Shown: positions 55,593 through 64,000 of the stretch, one piece after another | How positions within the stretch are numbered: position 1 is the stretch's first letter | Layout of the letters: every line of letters begins with the position of its first letter | Assembly (NCBI GenBank): GCA_018222915.1 | Contig: JAAEZI010000002.1 | Span: 92,653-156,652 of the forward strand | DNA from: Algicola sp. | GTDB lineage: Bacteria; Bacteroidota; Bacteroidia; Flavobacteriales; Flavobacteriaceae | Direction of reading: 5' to 3' | Length of the DNA: 64,000 bases | Made by a program: the position numbers and the translations under genes | The notes under the pieces: model-generated | Seen by the model: only the letters and a program-made list of their open reading frames with translations | What the model was told of the DNA's origin: nothing | The model's database searches: none

Positions 55593-56748
55593 GGACATTT
55601 TAATTATAACGAGTTATTTTCCTCCTGAAATTGGTGCTGCGTCTAATAGGATTTATCATTTGGCGAATGGTTTGCAAAACAATGACTATCACATCAGTGT
55701 GATCACACCACTACCCAATTATCCCACTGGAAAAATATTCAAAGATTATAAAGGAAAATTTAAGGATTGTTCCATAGAAAACGGTATCAGAGTTCATCGG
55801 CTTTGGATATATGCCAGCAACTCCAAAAACAAACTGTTGCGATTACTAGCTATGCTATCTTACAGTTTCAGTTTGGTATGGTTTTTCATTTGGCACAAAA
55901 TTCCTAAAACAGTCATAGTTCAATCGCCTCCACTCTTGGTCGCTTTTACCTGCATGCTATTTCTAAGACGTAAAAAAAGATATCTCATTCTGAACGTGAG
56001 CGACCTTTGGCCAATTGCTGGTTTGGAACTAGGTGCTTTTAAGAAGAATTTTAGCTATAGTATCTTGGAGCGCATTGAAAAATTCAATTATAAAAAAGCC
56101 CATTTGGTGTTGGGACAAAGTGAAGAAATCTTAAGTCATGTTAAAAGCATCTGCCCCAAAAAGAAGACGTTCCTTTATAGAAACTTTCCAGATTTCAATC
56201 CGCCAACACTTAAAGACAATCCTAGGCCTGAAAAATTAAAGATTGTGTATGCAGGTCTTTTAGGAATTGCTCAAGGAGTTTATAGACTTTGTCATGAATT
56301 AAATTATGACCACATTGAATTTCACATCTATGGCTCTGGTGCAGAACAGACAAACATTGAAAATTATATCACGGAACATCCTGAATTACCTATTGTATTT
56401 CATGGACGTGTTAGTCGACAAGAGTTACATGCTGCTTTAATCCAATATGATGTGACCATTATACCGTTATTACATCGAATTTATGGTAGTGTGCCTTCAA
56501 AAATATTTGAGTATGCACGTTTGGGGTTACCTACGATTTACTTTGGAGGTGGTGAAGGTGAGTCGGTTATAGAAAAGTACCAATTAGGCTGGGTGGCTAG
56601 CGCTGGAGATTACAAACATTTAAATGCGGTCATTTCGGATATTAAAAGGGAAGAAATCACCACTGAAAAAAGAACGCAAATTCAGCAGTCTGCAGTGACT
56701 AATTTCGACTTCGATCAACAAATTGAATCTTTAAAGCGCAAGCTTTAA
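55585..56748 (+). CDS. Glycosyltransferase family 4 (WbuB-like)
   Basis: 387 residues, two Rossmann-like domains. N-terminal ILIITSYFPPEIGAASNRIYHLANGL with a long donor-binding half containing VYAGLLGIAQGVYRL and IPLLHRIYGSVPSKIFEYARLGLPTIYF, typical of GT4 enzymes such as WbuB. The start codon lies within the last codons of the CapK-like gene (8-nt overlap), so the pair is coupled. It probably adds a sugar to a lipid-linked repeat unit. Confidence 0.87.
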   Translation: MSKDILIITSYFPPEIGAASNRIYHLANGLQNNDYHISVITPLPNYPTGKIFKDYKGKFKDCSIENGIRVHRLWIYASNSKNKLLRLLAMLSYSFSLVWFFIWHKIPKTVIVQSPPLLVAFTCMLFLRRKKRYLILNVSDLWPIAGLELGAFKKNFSYSILERIEKFNYKKAHLVLGQSEEILSHVKSICPKKKTFLYRNFPDFNPPTLKDNPRPEKLKIVYAGLLGIAQGVYRLCHELNYDHIEFHIYGSGAEQTNIENYITEHPELPIVFHGRVSRQELHAALIQYDVTIIPLLHRIYGSVPSKIFEYARLGLPTIYFGGGEGESVIEKYQLGWVASAGDYKHLNAVISDIKREEITTEKRTQIQQSAVTNFDFDQQIESLKRKL

Positions 56749-58103
56749 TAGGCTTTATCTTCTCCTTTAACAGCATTGACAAATGTTTGCGTGATAATCT
56801 TTAAATCTAGTAAGAGCGACCAGTTTTCGATATAAAAAATATCGTATTTCACACGTCCAATAATGTCTTTATCCGTTTCTATTTCTCCTCTAAAACCACT
56901 AATTTGAGCAAGACCGGTAATTCCTGGCTTTACAAAATGACGTACCATAAACTTATCTATTTTTTTAGCATACATATTGGTATGGCTTACCATATGTGGT
57001 CTCGGACCTACTACGGACATGTCTCCAAACAACACATTGAAAAATTGAGGTAATTCATCGATACTTGTTTTGCGAATAAACCTTCCTGTTCTAGTGATTC
57101 GTTGATCGCCTCGTGTTGCTTGATATAAGTGTGCATCTTTATTGGGTGTCATAGACCTAAACTTATAACAATCAAATTCCTTGTAATTAAATCCGTTCCT
57201 AGATTGTTTAAAAAATATTGGGCCTTTGGATTCCAGCTTAATCAAAATCGCAATAATTGGTGTGAGCCAAGATAAAATAAATACGATCACCAAACTTGAA
57301 AATACAATATCAAAAATACGCTTGATCACCATGTTAAATGAATCTTCCAAAGGAATATTCCGCAAAGATAAAATGGGAATATAATCGTAGTATTCGTACT
57401 TTAATTTTTTAGAATAGATTTCTTTATTATCTGGTAAGAATTTTAAGATTTTAAGGTTGTTATCGGCAAAATCAGCAATCTCGCTAATCTGCTGATTAGA
57501 GAGTTCTGAAATGGAGCAGTAAATTTCATCAATACCCTCTTTTTTTATGTAGTCGAAATGCGCATCTAAAGCTTTTTCTTTCTTGTCCTTTAAACTGAAC
57601 GTGTTCACATGAACATAGCCATACTCGGGATTCTTATTAAAAAAATTCTCCAATGCTTTGGTCTTTTTATTAGCACCAAAAATGACGGTTCTTCGGTAGT
57701 TACCACCAAATGATACACGGTATTTTTGCAGTAAATAGTAAATCGCAAACTTAAAAAACGTGATGCCTAAAAAAACAGCAATGATGTACTTAAAAATGGT
57801 AATTGGATAAATATCTAAATTGTGATAATAGCCAGAAAATGAAAACATGATTAAGGTGAACAAAACCATTTGCCTAAATGTTAAGGAGAAAATTTTCACT
57901 TCTCTCGTATAACGATAGACTTCATAAAAATTAGAATAGATTGATAAGGTAATCCAAGAACACAAGGAAAAAGTTAAAAAGACTAATGGGTCTATATTCT
58001 TAAAAAAATAGAATATAGCAAAACCATTGATGATACTTAAGTCAATTAAGTATGAAATAGGTCTCAAATACCCAGAATAGCGTCCTTGTTTAAATAAGCT
58101 CAA
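56745..58103 (-). CDS. Priming glycosyltransferase (polyprenyl phosphosugar transferase)
   Basis: 452 residues. Four N-terminal membrane helices, a soluble Rossmann-type region (about 130-250), a fifth helix, then the conserved catalytic domain beginning KRIFDIVFSSLVIVFILSWLTPIIAI with KQSRNGFNYKEFDCYKFRSM and DELPQFFNVLFGDMSVVGPRPH. This is the WbaP/WcaJ-type enzyme that starts polysaccharide synthesis by moving a sugar 1-phosphate to undecaprenyl phosphate. Last gene of the ugd-uxs-priming-enzyme unit (1-nt gap to uxs). It overlaps the GT4 stop on the opposite strand by 4 nt. Confidence 0.93.
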   Translation of the reverse strand: MSLFKQGRYSGYLRPISYLIDLSIINGFAIFYFFKNIDPLVFLTFSLCSWITLSIYSNFYEVYRYTREVKIFSLTFRQMVLFTLIMFSFSGYYHNLDIYPITIFKYIIAVFLGITFFKFAIYYLLQKYRVSFGGNYRRTVIFGANKKTKALENFFNKNPEYGYVHVNTFSLKDKKEKALDAHFDYIKKEGIDEIYCSISELSNQQISEIADFADNNLKILKFLPDNKEIYSKKLKYEYYDYIPILSLRNIPLEDSFNMVIKRIFDIVFSSLVIVFILSWLTPIIAILIKLESKGPIFFKQSRNGFNYKEFDCYKFRSMTPNKDAHLYQATRGDQRITRTGRFIRKTSIDELPQFFNVLFGDMSVVGPRPHMVSHTNMYAKKIDKFMVRHFVKPGITGLAQISGFRGEIETDKDIIGRVKYDIFYIENWSLLLDLKIITQTFVNAVKGEDKAY

Positions 58104-58104
58104 T

Positions 58105-59091
58105 TTATATTTTTATATGTTTTGAAAAATCCCTGTGCTCCCTTTTGAACAAATCTTCTTCAGATAGTCCTTTAAAATATTCAAATGTTTTCTTCATCCC
58201 TTCTTCTCGTTGCACTTTTGGTTCCCAATTGAGCAGTTTTTTGGCCAAGGAAATGTTGGGTTGCCGCTGCATAGGGTCATCAACTGGTAAATCCTTGTAT
58301 ATTATTTTTTGTGATGTATTCGTTAATTTGATGATTTCCTCTGCGAAGTCCTTAATTGAAATTTCATGAGGATTACCAATATTAACTGGATAAGCGTAAT
58401 CACTAAAGAGTAACTTGAAAATGCCTTCAACTTGATCATCAATATAACAAAATGATCGTGTTTGGCTACCATCTCCAAAGACTGTCAAGTCTTCACCTCT
58501 CAAGGCTTGACCCATAAATGCTGGAATCACTCTACCATCATTTAAGCGCATTCTTGGTCCATAAGTATTAAAAATGCGTACGATTCTTGTTTCTAACCCG
58601 TGAAATCTATGATAGGCCATAGTAATCGACTCCTGAAAGCGTTTGGCTTCGTCATAAACGCCTCGCGGACCAATGGTATTCACATTGCCATAATAGTCTT
58701 CAGATTGCGGATGCACTAACGGATCACCATAAACTTCAGAGGTTGAAGCGATTAATAATCGCGCCTTTTTCGCCTTGGCCAACCCTAACAGATTATGAGT
58801 TCCTAACGACCCAACCTTGAGTGTTTGAATAGGAATCTTCAGATAATCTATTGGACTTGCGGGAGAGGCAAAATGAAGAATATATTTTAAAGGCTTATCA
58901 ACGGCGATGTGTTTAGTGACATCATGCTCGATAAACTCAAAATTTGGGTTGGCATCTAGATGCTCCAAATTTCTTTTATCACCCGTGATAAAGTTGTCCA
59001 TACCTATGACATAAAACCCTTCCTTTATAAAACGATCACATAAGTGTGACCCTAAAAAACCAGCAGCTCCTGTAATAAGTACATTTTCCAT
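58105..59091 (-). CDS. UDP-glucuronate decarboxylase (UDP-xylose synthase)
   Basis: 328 residues, short-chain dehydrogenase/epimerase fold. Glycine loop GAAGFLGSH (8-16), catalytic Y146 and K150 (YDEAK), and the [17 protein letters not shown] and [16 protein letters not shown] motifs typical of UXS. It converts UDP-glucuronate to UDP-xylose with NAD. Its start overlaps the ugd stop by 1 nt, so supply of the substrate is directly coupled. Confidence 0.9.
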   Translation of the reverse strand: MENVLITGAAGFLGSHLCDRFIKEGFYVIGMDNFITGDKRNLEHLDANPNFEFIEHDVTKHIAVDKPLKYILHFASPASPIDYLKIPIQTLKVGSLGTHNLLGLAKAKKARLLIASTSEVYGDPLVHPQSEDYYGNVNTIGPRGVYDEAKRFQESITMAYHRFHGLETRIVRIFNTYGPRMRLNDGRVIPAFMGQALRGEDLTVFGDGSQTRSFCYIDDQVEGIFKLLFSDYAYPVNIGNPHEISIKDFAEEIIKLTNTSQKIIYKDLPVDDPMQRQPNISLAKKLLNWEPKVQREEGMKKTFEYFKGLSEEDLFKREHRDFSKHIKI

Positions 59092-60401
59092 TAACTAATC
59101 GTATCTCTTCCTATTGATTTATATAAAAACCCTTCACTTTTTATGTCTTCAATATCGTATAAGTTACGACCATCAAAGATATTAGGTTGTTTCATTTTCG
59201 ATTTTAACGAATTAAAATTGGGTGTTCTAAATATACTCCATTCTGTACATATAATCAAGGCATCTACACCATCTGCCGCATCGTACATGTTGTTAGCATA
59301 GTAAAGCTTATCTCCAAATTTTTTCTGAACGTTCGGCATGGCTTCTGGATCAAACACACGCAATGTGGCACCTTTTTCTAGCAAATCATCAATCATATAA
59401 AGTGCAGGTGCTTCTCTAATGTCATCAGTTTCTGGTTTGAAGGCAAGTCCCCAAATTCCAAAAGTTTTCCCCTTTAATTCGTGATTAAAATGTGTGGCAA
59501 TCTTAGGAATTAATATTTTCTTCTGAATATCATTAACTTTTATAACCGACTGTAAGATATCAAAGTGATAATCATGATCTTGCCCAGATTTAAAAAGTGC
59601 TTTTACATCTTTCGGAAAGCAGGAACCACCGTAACCAATTCCTGGAAATAAAAATCGTTTTCCAATACGAGAGTCTGTTCCCATACCTGCACGCACCTTA
59701 TCAACATCAGCACCAACTTTCTCACAAAAGTTAGCAATCTCGTTCATAAACGTAATCTTGGTTGCTAAAAATGAATTGGCAGCATATTTGGTGAGCTCTG
59801 CAGATCGCTCATCCATTATGATGATTGGATTTCCTGATCTTACAAAGGGCTTATAAAGCTTTTCCATGAGCGCTGTCGCTTTGTTTGAACTTGAGCCTAT
59901 GATAATTCGCTCCGGTTTCATAAAGTCGTCAACAGCAAACCCTTCTCTCAAAAACTCGGGATTAGATACCACATCAAAATTAACGTTGGTTTCTTTTTCA
60001 ATCGCCTCTTTTACCTTGTCTGAGGTTCCAACAGGCACTGTACTTTTGTCGACAATGACTTTATAATCCTTGATTTGCTTTCCAATATCACTAGCCACAC
60101 CCAATACATAGGATAAATCGGCAGAACCGTCTTCATCTTCAGGTGTTGGCAAAGCTAAAAATATAATGTCGCCATGTTCGAGACCTTCAGATAATGAGGT
60201 CGAAAACTTCAAACGATTTGCTTTGATATTTCTATCAAACAGTACATCAAGGTGAGGTTCATAAATAGGCACCTCGCCACTTTGCATTAAATCTACCTTA
60301 TTTTGATCTATATCAATACACAGCACCTCATTCCCTGTTTCTGCAAGGCAAGTACCTGTTACTAATCCAACGTATCCCGTTCCTATTACTGATATTTTCA
60401 T
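59091..60401 (-). CDS. ugd: UDP-glucose 6-dehydrogenase
   Basis: 436 residues. NAD-binding [10 protein letters not shown] at the N terminus and the catalytic C261 in YGGSCFPKD, with the flanking helix and the C-terminal [19 protein letters not shown] motif. It oxidises UDP-glucose to UDP-glucuronate. First gene of the ugd-uxs-priming-enzyme unit. Confidence 0.96.
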   Translation of the reverse strand: MKISVIGTGYVGLVTGTCLAETGNEVLCIDIDQNKVDLMQSGEVPIYEPHLDVLFDRNIKANRLKFSTSLSEGLEHGDIIFLALPTPEDEDGSADLSYVLGVASDIGKQIKDYKVIVDKSTVPVGTSDKVKEAIEKETNVNFDVVSNPEFLREGFAVDDFMKPERIIIGSSSNKATALMEKLYKPFVRSGNPIIIMDERSAELTKYAANSFLATKITFMNEIANFCEKVGADVDKVRAGMGTDSRIGKRFLFPGIGYGGSCFPKDVKALFKSGQDHDYHFDILQSVIKVNDIQKKILIPKIATHFNHELKGKTFGIWGLAFKPETDDIREAPALYMIDDLLEKGATLRVFDPEAMPNVQKKFGDKLYYANNMYDAADGVDALIICTEWSIFRTPNFNSLKSKMKQPNIFDGRNLYDIEDIKSEGFLYKSIGRDTIS

Positions 60402-60502
60402 TTACTATTATTTATGCTGCAAAAATAGAAATAATAACTTTTGCCATAGCTTTATTTTACATTAATTCATTTGACCTTCTATGATTTGAAACTAAGGTTA
60501 AA

Positions 60503-61009
60503 TCATAATTGAAGTCTTTTTTTTAATCTTGTTTTCATAGGCTTTCGAGCATTGAGAACTGGTGTGTTTGTAACCTCATCAGTCCTTGAAAATTGATAAT
60601 TGTTTGTGTCTTTTAGATAAGTGATGTTTTTATTGCCTTGAAAATACATATGAAATTGATGCCCTTCCCTGATAAATAGTTGATAGTCTTTATTTTCTAA
60701 AAGAAGACTTGCTATTTTTAATTGATAATCCTTTAGTTCATTACCGAATTGAAATGCCAAATCTACAGGTTCTTCATTTAAACAAAACTCCACAAACTGT
60801 GGTTCGTCTTTACCCTCAACAATTTTAACAATCGATGCTGTTTTTGATGCCTTGTTGGTGTAAACTAGTTCCAAGGTGTCATTTTTCTTAACTGTTAGTT
60901 CAATTCTAGCGCGAAATTCAAAAGCATTGCCTTCACAGCATTCTGAACATGATATGACGGTAAAAGCCATTAAACAAATCAAACAATATAGATGATAAAT
61001 GGGTTTCAT
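60503..61009 (-). CDS. Hypothetical lipoprotein with cysteine-rich N terminus
   Basis: 168 residues. Lipoprotein-type signal ending VISC (C21), and then SECCEGN, giving a run of cysteines (C21, C24, C25) at the start of the mature protein. The rest is beta-rich with charged loops and a basic C-terminal tail. No family recognised. It lies between ugd (minus) and a GT4 gene (plus), so its link to polysaccharide synthesis is positional only. Confidence 0.7.
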   Translation of the reverse strand: MKPIYHLYCLICLMAFTVISCSECCEGNAFEFRARIELTVKKNDTLELVYTNKASKTASIVKIVEGKDEPQFVEFCLNEEPVDLAFQFGNELKDYQLKIASLLLENKDYQLFIREGHQFHMYFQGNKNITYLKDTNNYQFSRTDEVTNTPVLNARKPMKTRLKKRLQL

Positions 61010-61112
61010 AGTGTTTTAAAATTCAAATATATAAATTAAAAACACGTAGCTTGACTACAATACTAAATTTAAACTTAGTACTTTAGCCGAGGAAATATTT
61101 TGATTAAAATCA

Positions 61113-62207
61113 ATGAGAATTGGAATAGATGCCAAATGGTATTTTAATGGTCACCCGAGTGGCAAAGTTGTTGTAGAAAATCTTGTTAATCATCTTCTTG
61201 AGATGGATCTTTTGAACGACTATTATATCTATCTGGACAAAAGAGACAAAGCTTTAGAATTTCCCATCCAAAGAAGCAACGTGCATTTAGTTTATGTCCC
61301 AAACAAAATCAATGCCCTGACCAATTTTCTCATTCTGCCTTTTTACACTAAAAAAAATAATTTAGACATCTGTTTATATCAGAATTACTCGCCTTTTTGG
61401 GGAGCAAAAAAAATAGTCAACTATGTTCATGATGCGCTATTTATGGATTTTCCCGAGTATTTTTCATGGGTAGAAAGAATGTATTTTAGACCCATGAAAT
61501 ACCTTTCAAAATTTGCCGATCACGTCATTACGATTTCACATTCAGAAAAAGCACGTATGATTGCCCATGGCTTCACAAAGAAGGAACACATCAGTGTTGT
61601 GCACCATGGCATTGGTTTAGTAGACTCCCAAAACAACGAACAAGATTTTGATAAGGACGCTTTTTTAGCGACGTATAATTTACCTAAAGATTTTATACTC
61701 TATTTAGGGCGATTGAATGTTAGAAAAAACATTCAAAATCTACTGAAAGCCATGCCTGATATTCAAAAAAATACAGCGTTGGTCATTGTTGGAAAAGACG
61801 ACCATAAGACGCTAGACTGGAATCTACTTATAGAAGATTTAGACATCGCTGATAGAGTAATTAAAGTTGGTTTTGTGTCTCATAGCGATATTGGAAAGTT
61901 TTACCAAATGGCGAAAGTGTTTTGCTTTCCTTCTTATGCAGAAGGGTTTGGTTTGCCTCCTTTAGAGGCTATGTATTATGGGACGCCAACCGTAGTATCT
62001 AATGCCACGTCATTACCTGAAGTTTGCGAAGATGCTGCTTTATATGTTGATCCAAACAAGACTACAGATATTGTCAATCAAGTGAACAAACTCTTAAACG
62101 ATGATCGTCTATACGAGACCATGGTAGCAAAAGGAAAAGCGAGAGCTGCGACCTTCAGCTGGAAAAAAGCAGCTAAGGAACTCTTGTCAGTCTTAAAATC
62201 CGTTTAA
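61113..62207 (+). CDS. Glycosyltransferase family 4
   Basis: 364 residues. N-terminal acceptor half (MRIGIDAKWYFNGHPSGKVVVENLVNHL) and C-terminal donor half with the EX7E motif (PSYAEGFGLPPLEAMYYGTPTVVSNATSLPEV). GT4 retaining enzymes of this type act in capsule and O-antigen assembly. It lies 9 nt before the GT2 gene. Confidence 0.92.
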   Translation: MRIGIDAKWYFNGHPSGKVVVENLVNHLLEMDLLNDYYIYLDKRDKALEFPIQRSNVHLVYVPNKINALTNFLILPFYTKKNNLDICLYQNYSPFWGAKKIVNYVHDALFMDFPEYFSWVERMYFRPMKYLSKFADHVITISHSEKARMIAHGFTKKEHISVVHHGIGLVDSQNNEQDFDKDAFLATYNLPKDFILYLGRLNVRKNIQNLLKAMPDIQKNTALVIVGKDDHKTLDWNLLIEDLDIADRVIKVGFVSHSDIGKFYQMAKVFCFPSYAEGFGLPPLEAMYYGTPTVVSNATSLPEVCEDAALYVDPNKTTDIVNQVNKLLNDDRLYETMVAKGKARAATFSWKKAAKELLSVLKSV

Positions 62208-62216
62208 ATTTGTCGC

Positions 62217-63029
62217 ATGGATTTATCAATTATCATCGTTAATTACAATGGCAGAAAATACCTGTCTGATTGTTTGGAATCGATTTACAAAATGTGTGAT
62301 GGTATCGATTATGAAATCATTATATGGGATAATCATTCTACAGATGATTCTATGCGTTATTTAGAGGATCATCATGCCGATCGCATCAAGCTTTTTAATT
62401 CTAAAGAAAATCTCGGTTTTGCAGGAGGTAATAATGCTGGCGCTAAGCATGCTACCGGTAATTACTTACTGCTGTTAAACAACGATACAGTACTCTTGGA
62501 CAATCCATCACCAGCCATAGACGTTTTGAAAAATGACAACGTAGGCGTTGTAGGCATCAAAATGCTTGGATCGAACAAAGCATATCGATTTTCTGCAGGT
62601 AGATTTCCTTCGCCCATAAAATTATTTAAGCTTTCACTTTTATTTGAAAAAAGAGGTGGTTTTAAAACAGGTGATTTCCATTCTGAAACACCACTAAAAG
62701 TAGATTGGATAGAAGGGTCTTTTCTTTTGACTGAGCGCAAGGTTTGGCAACAACTACATGGCTTAGATGAACGATATTTTATGTATGCCGAAGATATTGA
62801 TTATTGTAAAAGAGTGAACAATTTAGGACTTCATGCTATGTATGTTCCATCAATTAGTTATATTCATCATGGTGGATATAGTGTGCAAAGACAGCACATG
62901 CTGAAAAAAAGCTTACATTTATATGTAGATATCCACTTAAATGGTGCTTCCAAGATATGGTCTAAATTGGCACTATGGATTAATTTTAATTTCAAGAATG
63001 TTAAAAAAGCTTTTAAAGAAATTACTTGA
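62217..63029 (+). CDS. Glycosyltransferase family 2 (rhamnosyltransferase-like)
   Basis: 270 residues. GT-A fold starting LSIIIVNYNGRKYLSDCLESIYK, donor/metal site YLLLLNNDTVLLD, and the LDERYFMYAEDIDYCKRVNNLG motif typical of WbbL-like rhamnosyltransferases. Donor specificity is a guess. Its 3' end overlaps the acyltransferase start by 32 nt. Confidence 0.92.
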   Translation: MDLSIIIVNYNGRKYLSDCLESIYKMCDGIDYEIIIWDNHSTDDSMRYLEDHHADRIKLFNSKENLGFAGGNNAGAKHATGNYLLLLNNDTVLLDNPSPAIDVLKNDNVGVVGIKMLGSNKAYRFSAGRFPSPIKLFKLSLLFEKRGGFKTGDFHSETPLKVDWIEGSFLLTERKVWQQLHGLDERYFMYAEDIDYCKRVNNLGLHAMYVPSISYIHHGGYSVQRQHMLKKSLHLYVDIHLNGASKIWSKLALWINFNFKNVKKAFKEIT

Positions 63030-63672
63030 AAAAAACGGTAAAAGCTATACGCCTGACAGTGACCTTCCTGATCAGCTGATCCTTAGTTTTTTATATACGC
63101 GTTTACTCATGCGCCTTAGAGGCTTGCTATTTCTTCGGAAAAAAATATTTATTGGAAAAAGAGTTCGTGTAAAGCACAAAAGAAATTTTTCATTTGGTGC
63201 AAATTGTACCCTTGAAAAATATGTGACACTTGATTGTTACGCGAAAGACAAAGTAGTTTTTGGTGATACGGTTAAAATTGGAGCTTATTCAACGGTGAGC
63301 ATCACGAGCCACATGTCTAAATATGGGAAAGGTCTTCGTATTGGGAACAATAGTGGTGTTGGAGAGTACTCATTCTTTGGGTGCTCTGGAGGTGTTCAAA
63401 TAGGTAGTGACGTTATCATGGGACCATACGTGAGTTTTCATTCTGAAAATCATAATTTTTCAGATAGTTCTAAGCTTATTAGAGAACAAGGTGTTTCTTC
63501 TGAAGGCATAGTGTTAGAGGATAATATATGGGTAGGCGCTAAAGTGACCTTCCTAGATGGGTGTCATGTAAGTAAGAACTCAGTAGTGGCCGCAGGTTCT
63601 GTGGTGAGAGGCCGTTTCCCGGAAAACGTTGTTATTGGTGGTGTTCCTGCAAAAGTATTAAAGCAGTTGTAA
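62998..63672 (+). CDS. Left-handed beta-helix acyltransferase (WcaF/LacA type)
   Basis: 224 residues from the ATG at 62998 (MLKKLLKKLLEKNG); a longer frame from 62941 lies within the GT2 gene and is unlikely. Hexapeptide repeats (KIGAYSTVSIT, RIGNNSGVGEYSF, QIGSDVIMGPYVSFHSENHNF, IWVGAKVTFLDGCHVSKNSVVAAGSVV) form the beta-helix; the catalytic histidine is probably in HSENHNF. It likely acetylates a sugar in the repeat unit. Confidence 0.9.
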   Translation: MLKKLLKKLLEKNGKSYTPDSDLPDQLILSFLYTRLLMRLRGLLFLRKKIFIGKRVRVKHKRNFSFGANCTLEKYVTLDCYAKDKVVFGDTVKIGAYSTVSITSHMSKYGKGLRIGNNSGVGEYSFFGCSGGVQIGSDVIMGPYVSFHSENHNFSDSSKLIREQGVSSEGIVLEDNIWVGAKVTFLDGCHVSKNSVVAAGSVVRGRFPENVVIGGVPAKVLKQL

Positions 63673-63751
63673 TAAAAGTCTTATCCAAAAACTGTTGATT
63701 CAAGAGAAGTGATATTAACACGTGAATGCAATCTTCTTCTGGACAACATCA

Positions 63752-64000
63752 TTAATAGTTGTAATTATTAATTTCATTTCCGATGGCTTCATTTAACCAC
63801 TTAGCTTCTTCTGGTGTTAAAGCCCGTTTCCAATTCCCTATTTTGCCTTTATTAAACGTGGAGCTTTTAGAGGAGAAAATCTTACCGCATATTTGTTCGA
63901 GTTCTTCATTATTTATCTCAATTGAGATAAAATCCAAAATCTTTTTGACTGCTTGAGTTTGATCTTCTTGAGTTCCACCGCCATTTGGACCTATTAAATG
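63752..64000 (-). CDS. Sulfotransferase, C-terminal part only (5' end beyond window)
   Basis: Open frame of 82 codons from the window edge to a stop at 63752. The segment SSTFNKGKIGNWKRALTPEEAKWLNE matches the 3'-phosphate-binding R-K-G-x-x-G-x-W-K motif region of PAPS-dependent sulfotransferases, with LIGPNGGGTQEDQ upstream. No start in the window can be trusted because the frame continues past the edge. Its position at the end of a polysaccharide cluster suggests glycan sulfation. Confidence 0.72.
   Translation of the reverse strand, partial: HLIGPNGGGTQEDQTQAVKKILDFISIEINNEELEQICGKIFSSKSSTFNKGKIGNWKRALTPEEAKWLNEAIGNEINNYNY

Overview
The window is AT-rich and reads as a chromosomal segment of a marine, gliding member of the Flavobacteriaceae (Bacteroidota), in the broad Psychroserpens/Winogradskyella/Olleya neighbourhood. 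The lineage call rests on type IX secretion (T9SS) C-terminal sorting tails, the gliding/T9SS lipoproteins GldH and SprE, the split ATP synthase operon atpBEFHAG without atpD/atpC, TAnnTTTG promoter elements, and several families largely confined to Bacteroidota (DUF4292, DUF4254, DUF5687-type proteins). No tRNA, rRNA, CRISPR array, prophage or insertion sequence was recognised.

Layout. 1-10.0 kb: three consecutive minus-strand secreted zinc metallopeptidases (M14 carboxypeptidase, cut by the window edge; a 1982-residue reprolysin-like protease; an M43 cytophagalysin-like protease), two with visible T9SS tails. 10.0-10.6 kb: intergenic region with a 41-residue membrane ORF and two terminators. 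10.6-20.4 kb: housekeeping (peptide ABC ATPase, CoA-transferase scoAB, ricT-gldH-PBP1A, radical SAM protein, trhO). 20.4-20.9 kb: intergenic region with possible micropeptides and strong RNA structure. 20.9-29.3 kb: recA, a lipoprotein, an ECF sigma factor followed by a protein combining an anti-sigma-like N terminus with a C-terminal beta-barrel, plsC, trpS, dprA, a SPOR-domain protein and an acyl-CoA thioesterase. 29.3-36.7 kb: EnvC-like LytM protein, DUF4292 lipoprotein, TPR protein, sugar nucleotidyltransferase, dut, flippase, and a tandem pair of paralogous lipoproteins. 36.8-45.5 kb: ATP synthase operon preceded by sprE, a bactofilin, atpZ and a small membrane protein. 45.6-54.2 kb: ABC exporter pair, ferredoxin-type reductase, GT9/DUF4254 pair, upp, two membrane proteins, purD. 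54.2-64.0 kb: surface polysaccharide cluster (CapK-like protein, glycosyltransferases, priming phosphosugar transferase, UDP-xylose synthase, UDP-glucose dehydrogenase, acyltransferase, edge-truncated sulfotransferase).

How they work together. Secreted proteases depend on the T9SS/gliding machinery, of which GldH and SprE are encoded here. Ugd and Uxs convert UDP-glucose to UDP-glucuronate and UDP-xylose, a plausible precursor supply for the neighbouring glycosyltransferases, whose product may be acetylated and sulfated.

Items most worth a second look: the micropeptide/structured-RNA locus between trhO and recA; the ECF sigma/trans-envelope barrel pair; intercistronic hairpins at the three larger gaps inside the ATP synthase operon; a promoter-plus-terminator unit (about 70 nt RNA) near 49.15 kb; a terminator-like hairpin inside the 5' coding region of the radical SAM gene; and the 65-nt bactofilin/atpZ coding overlap.
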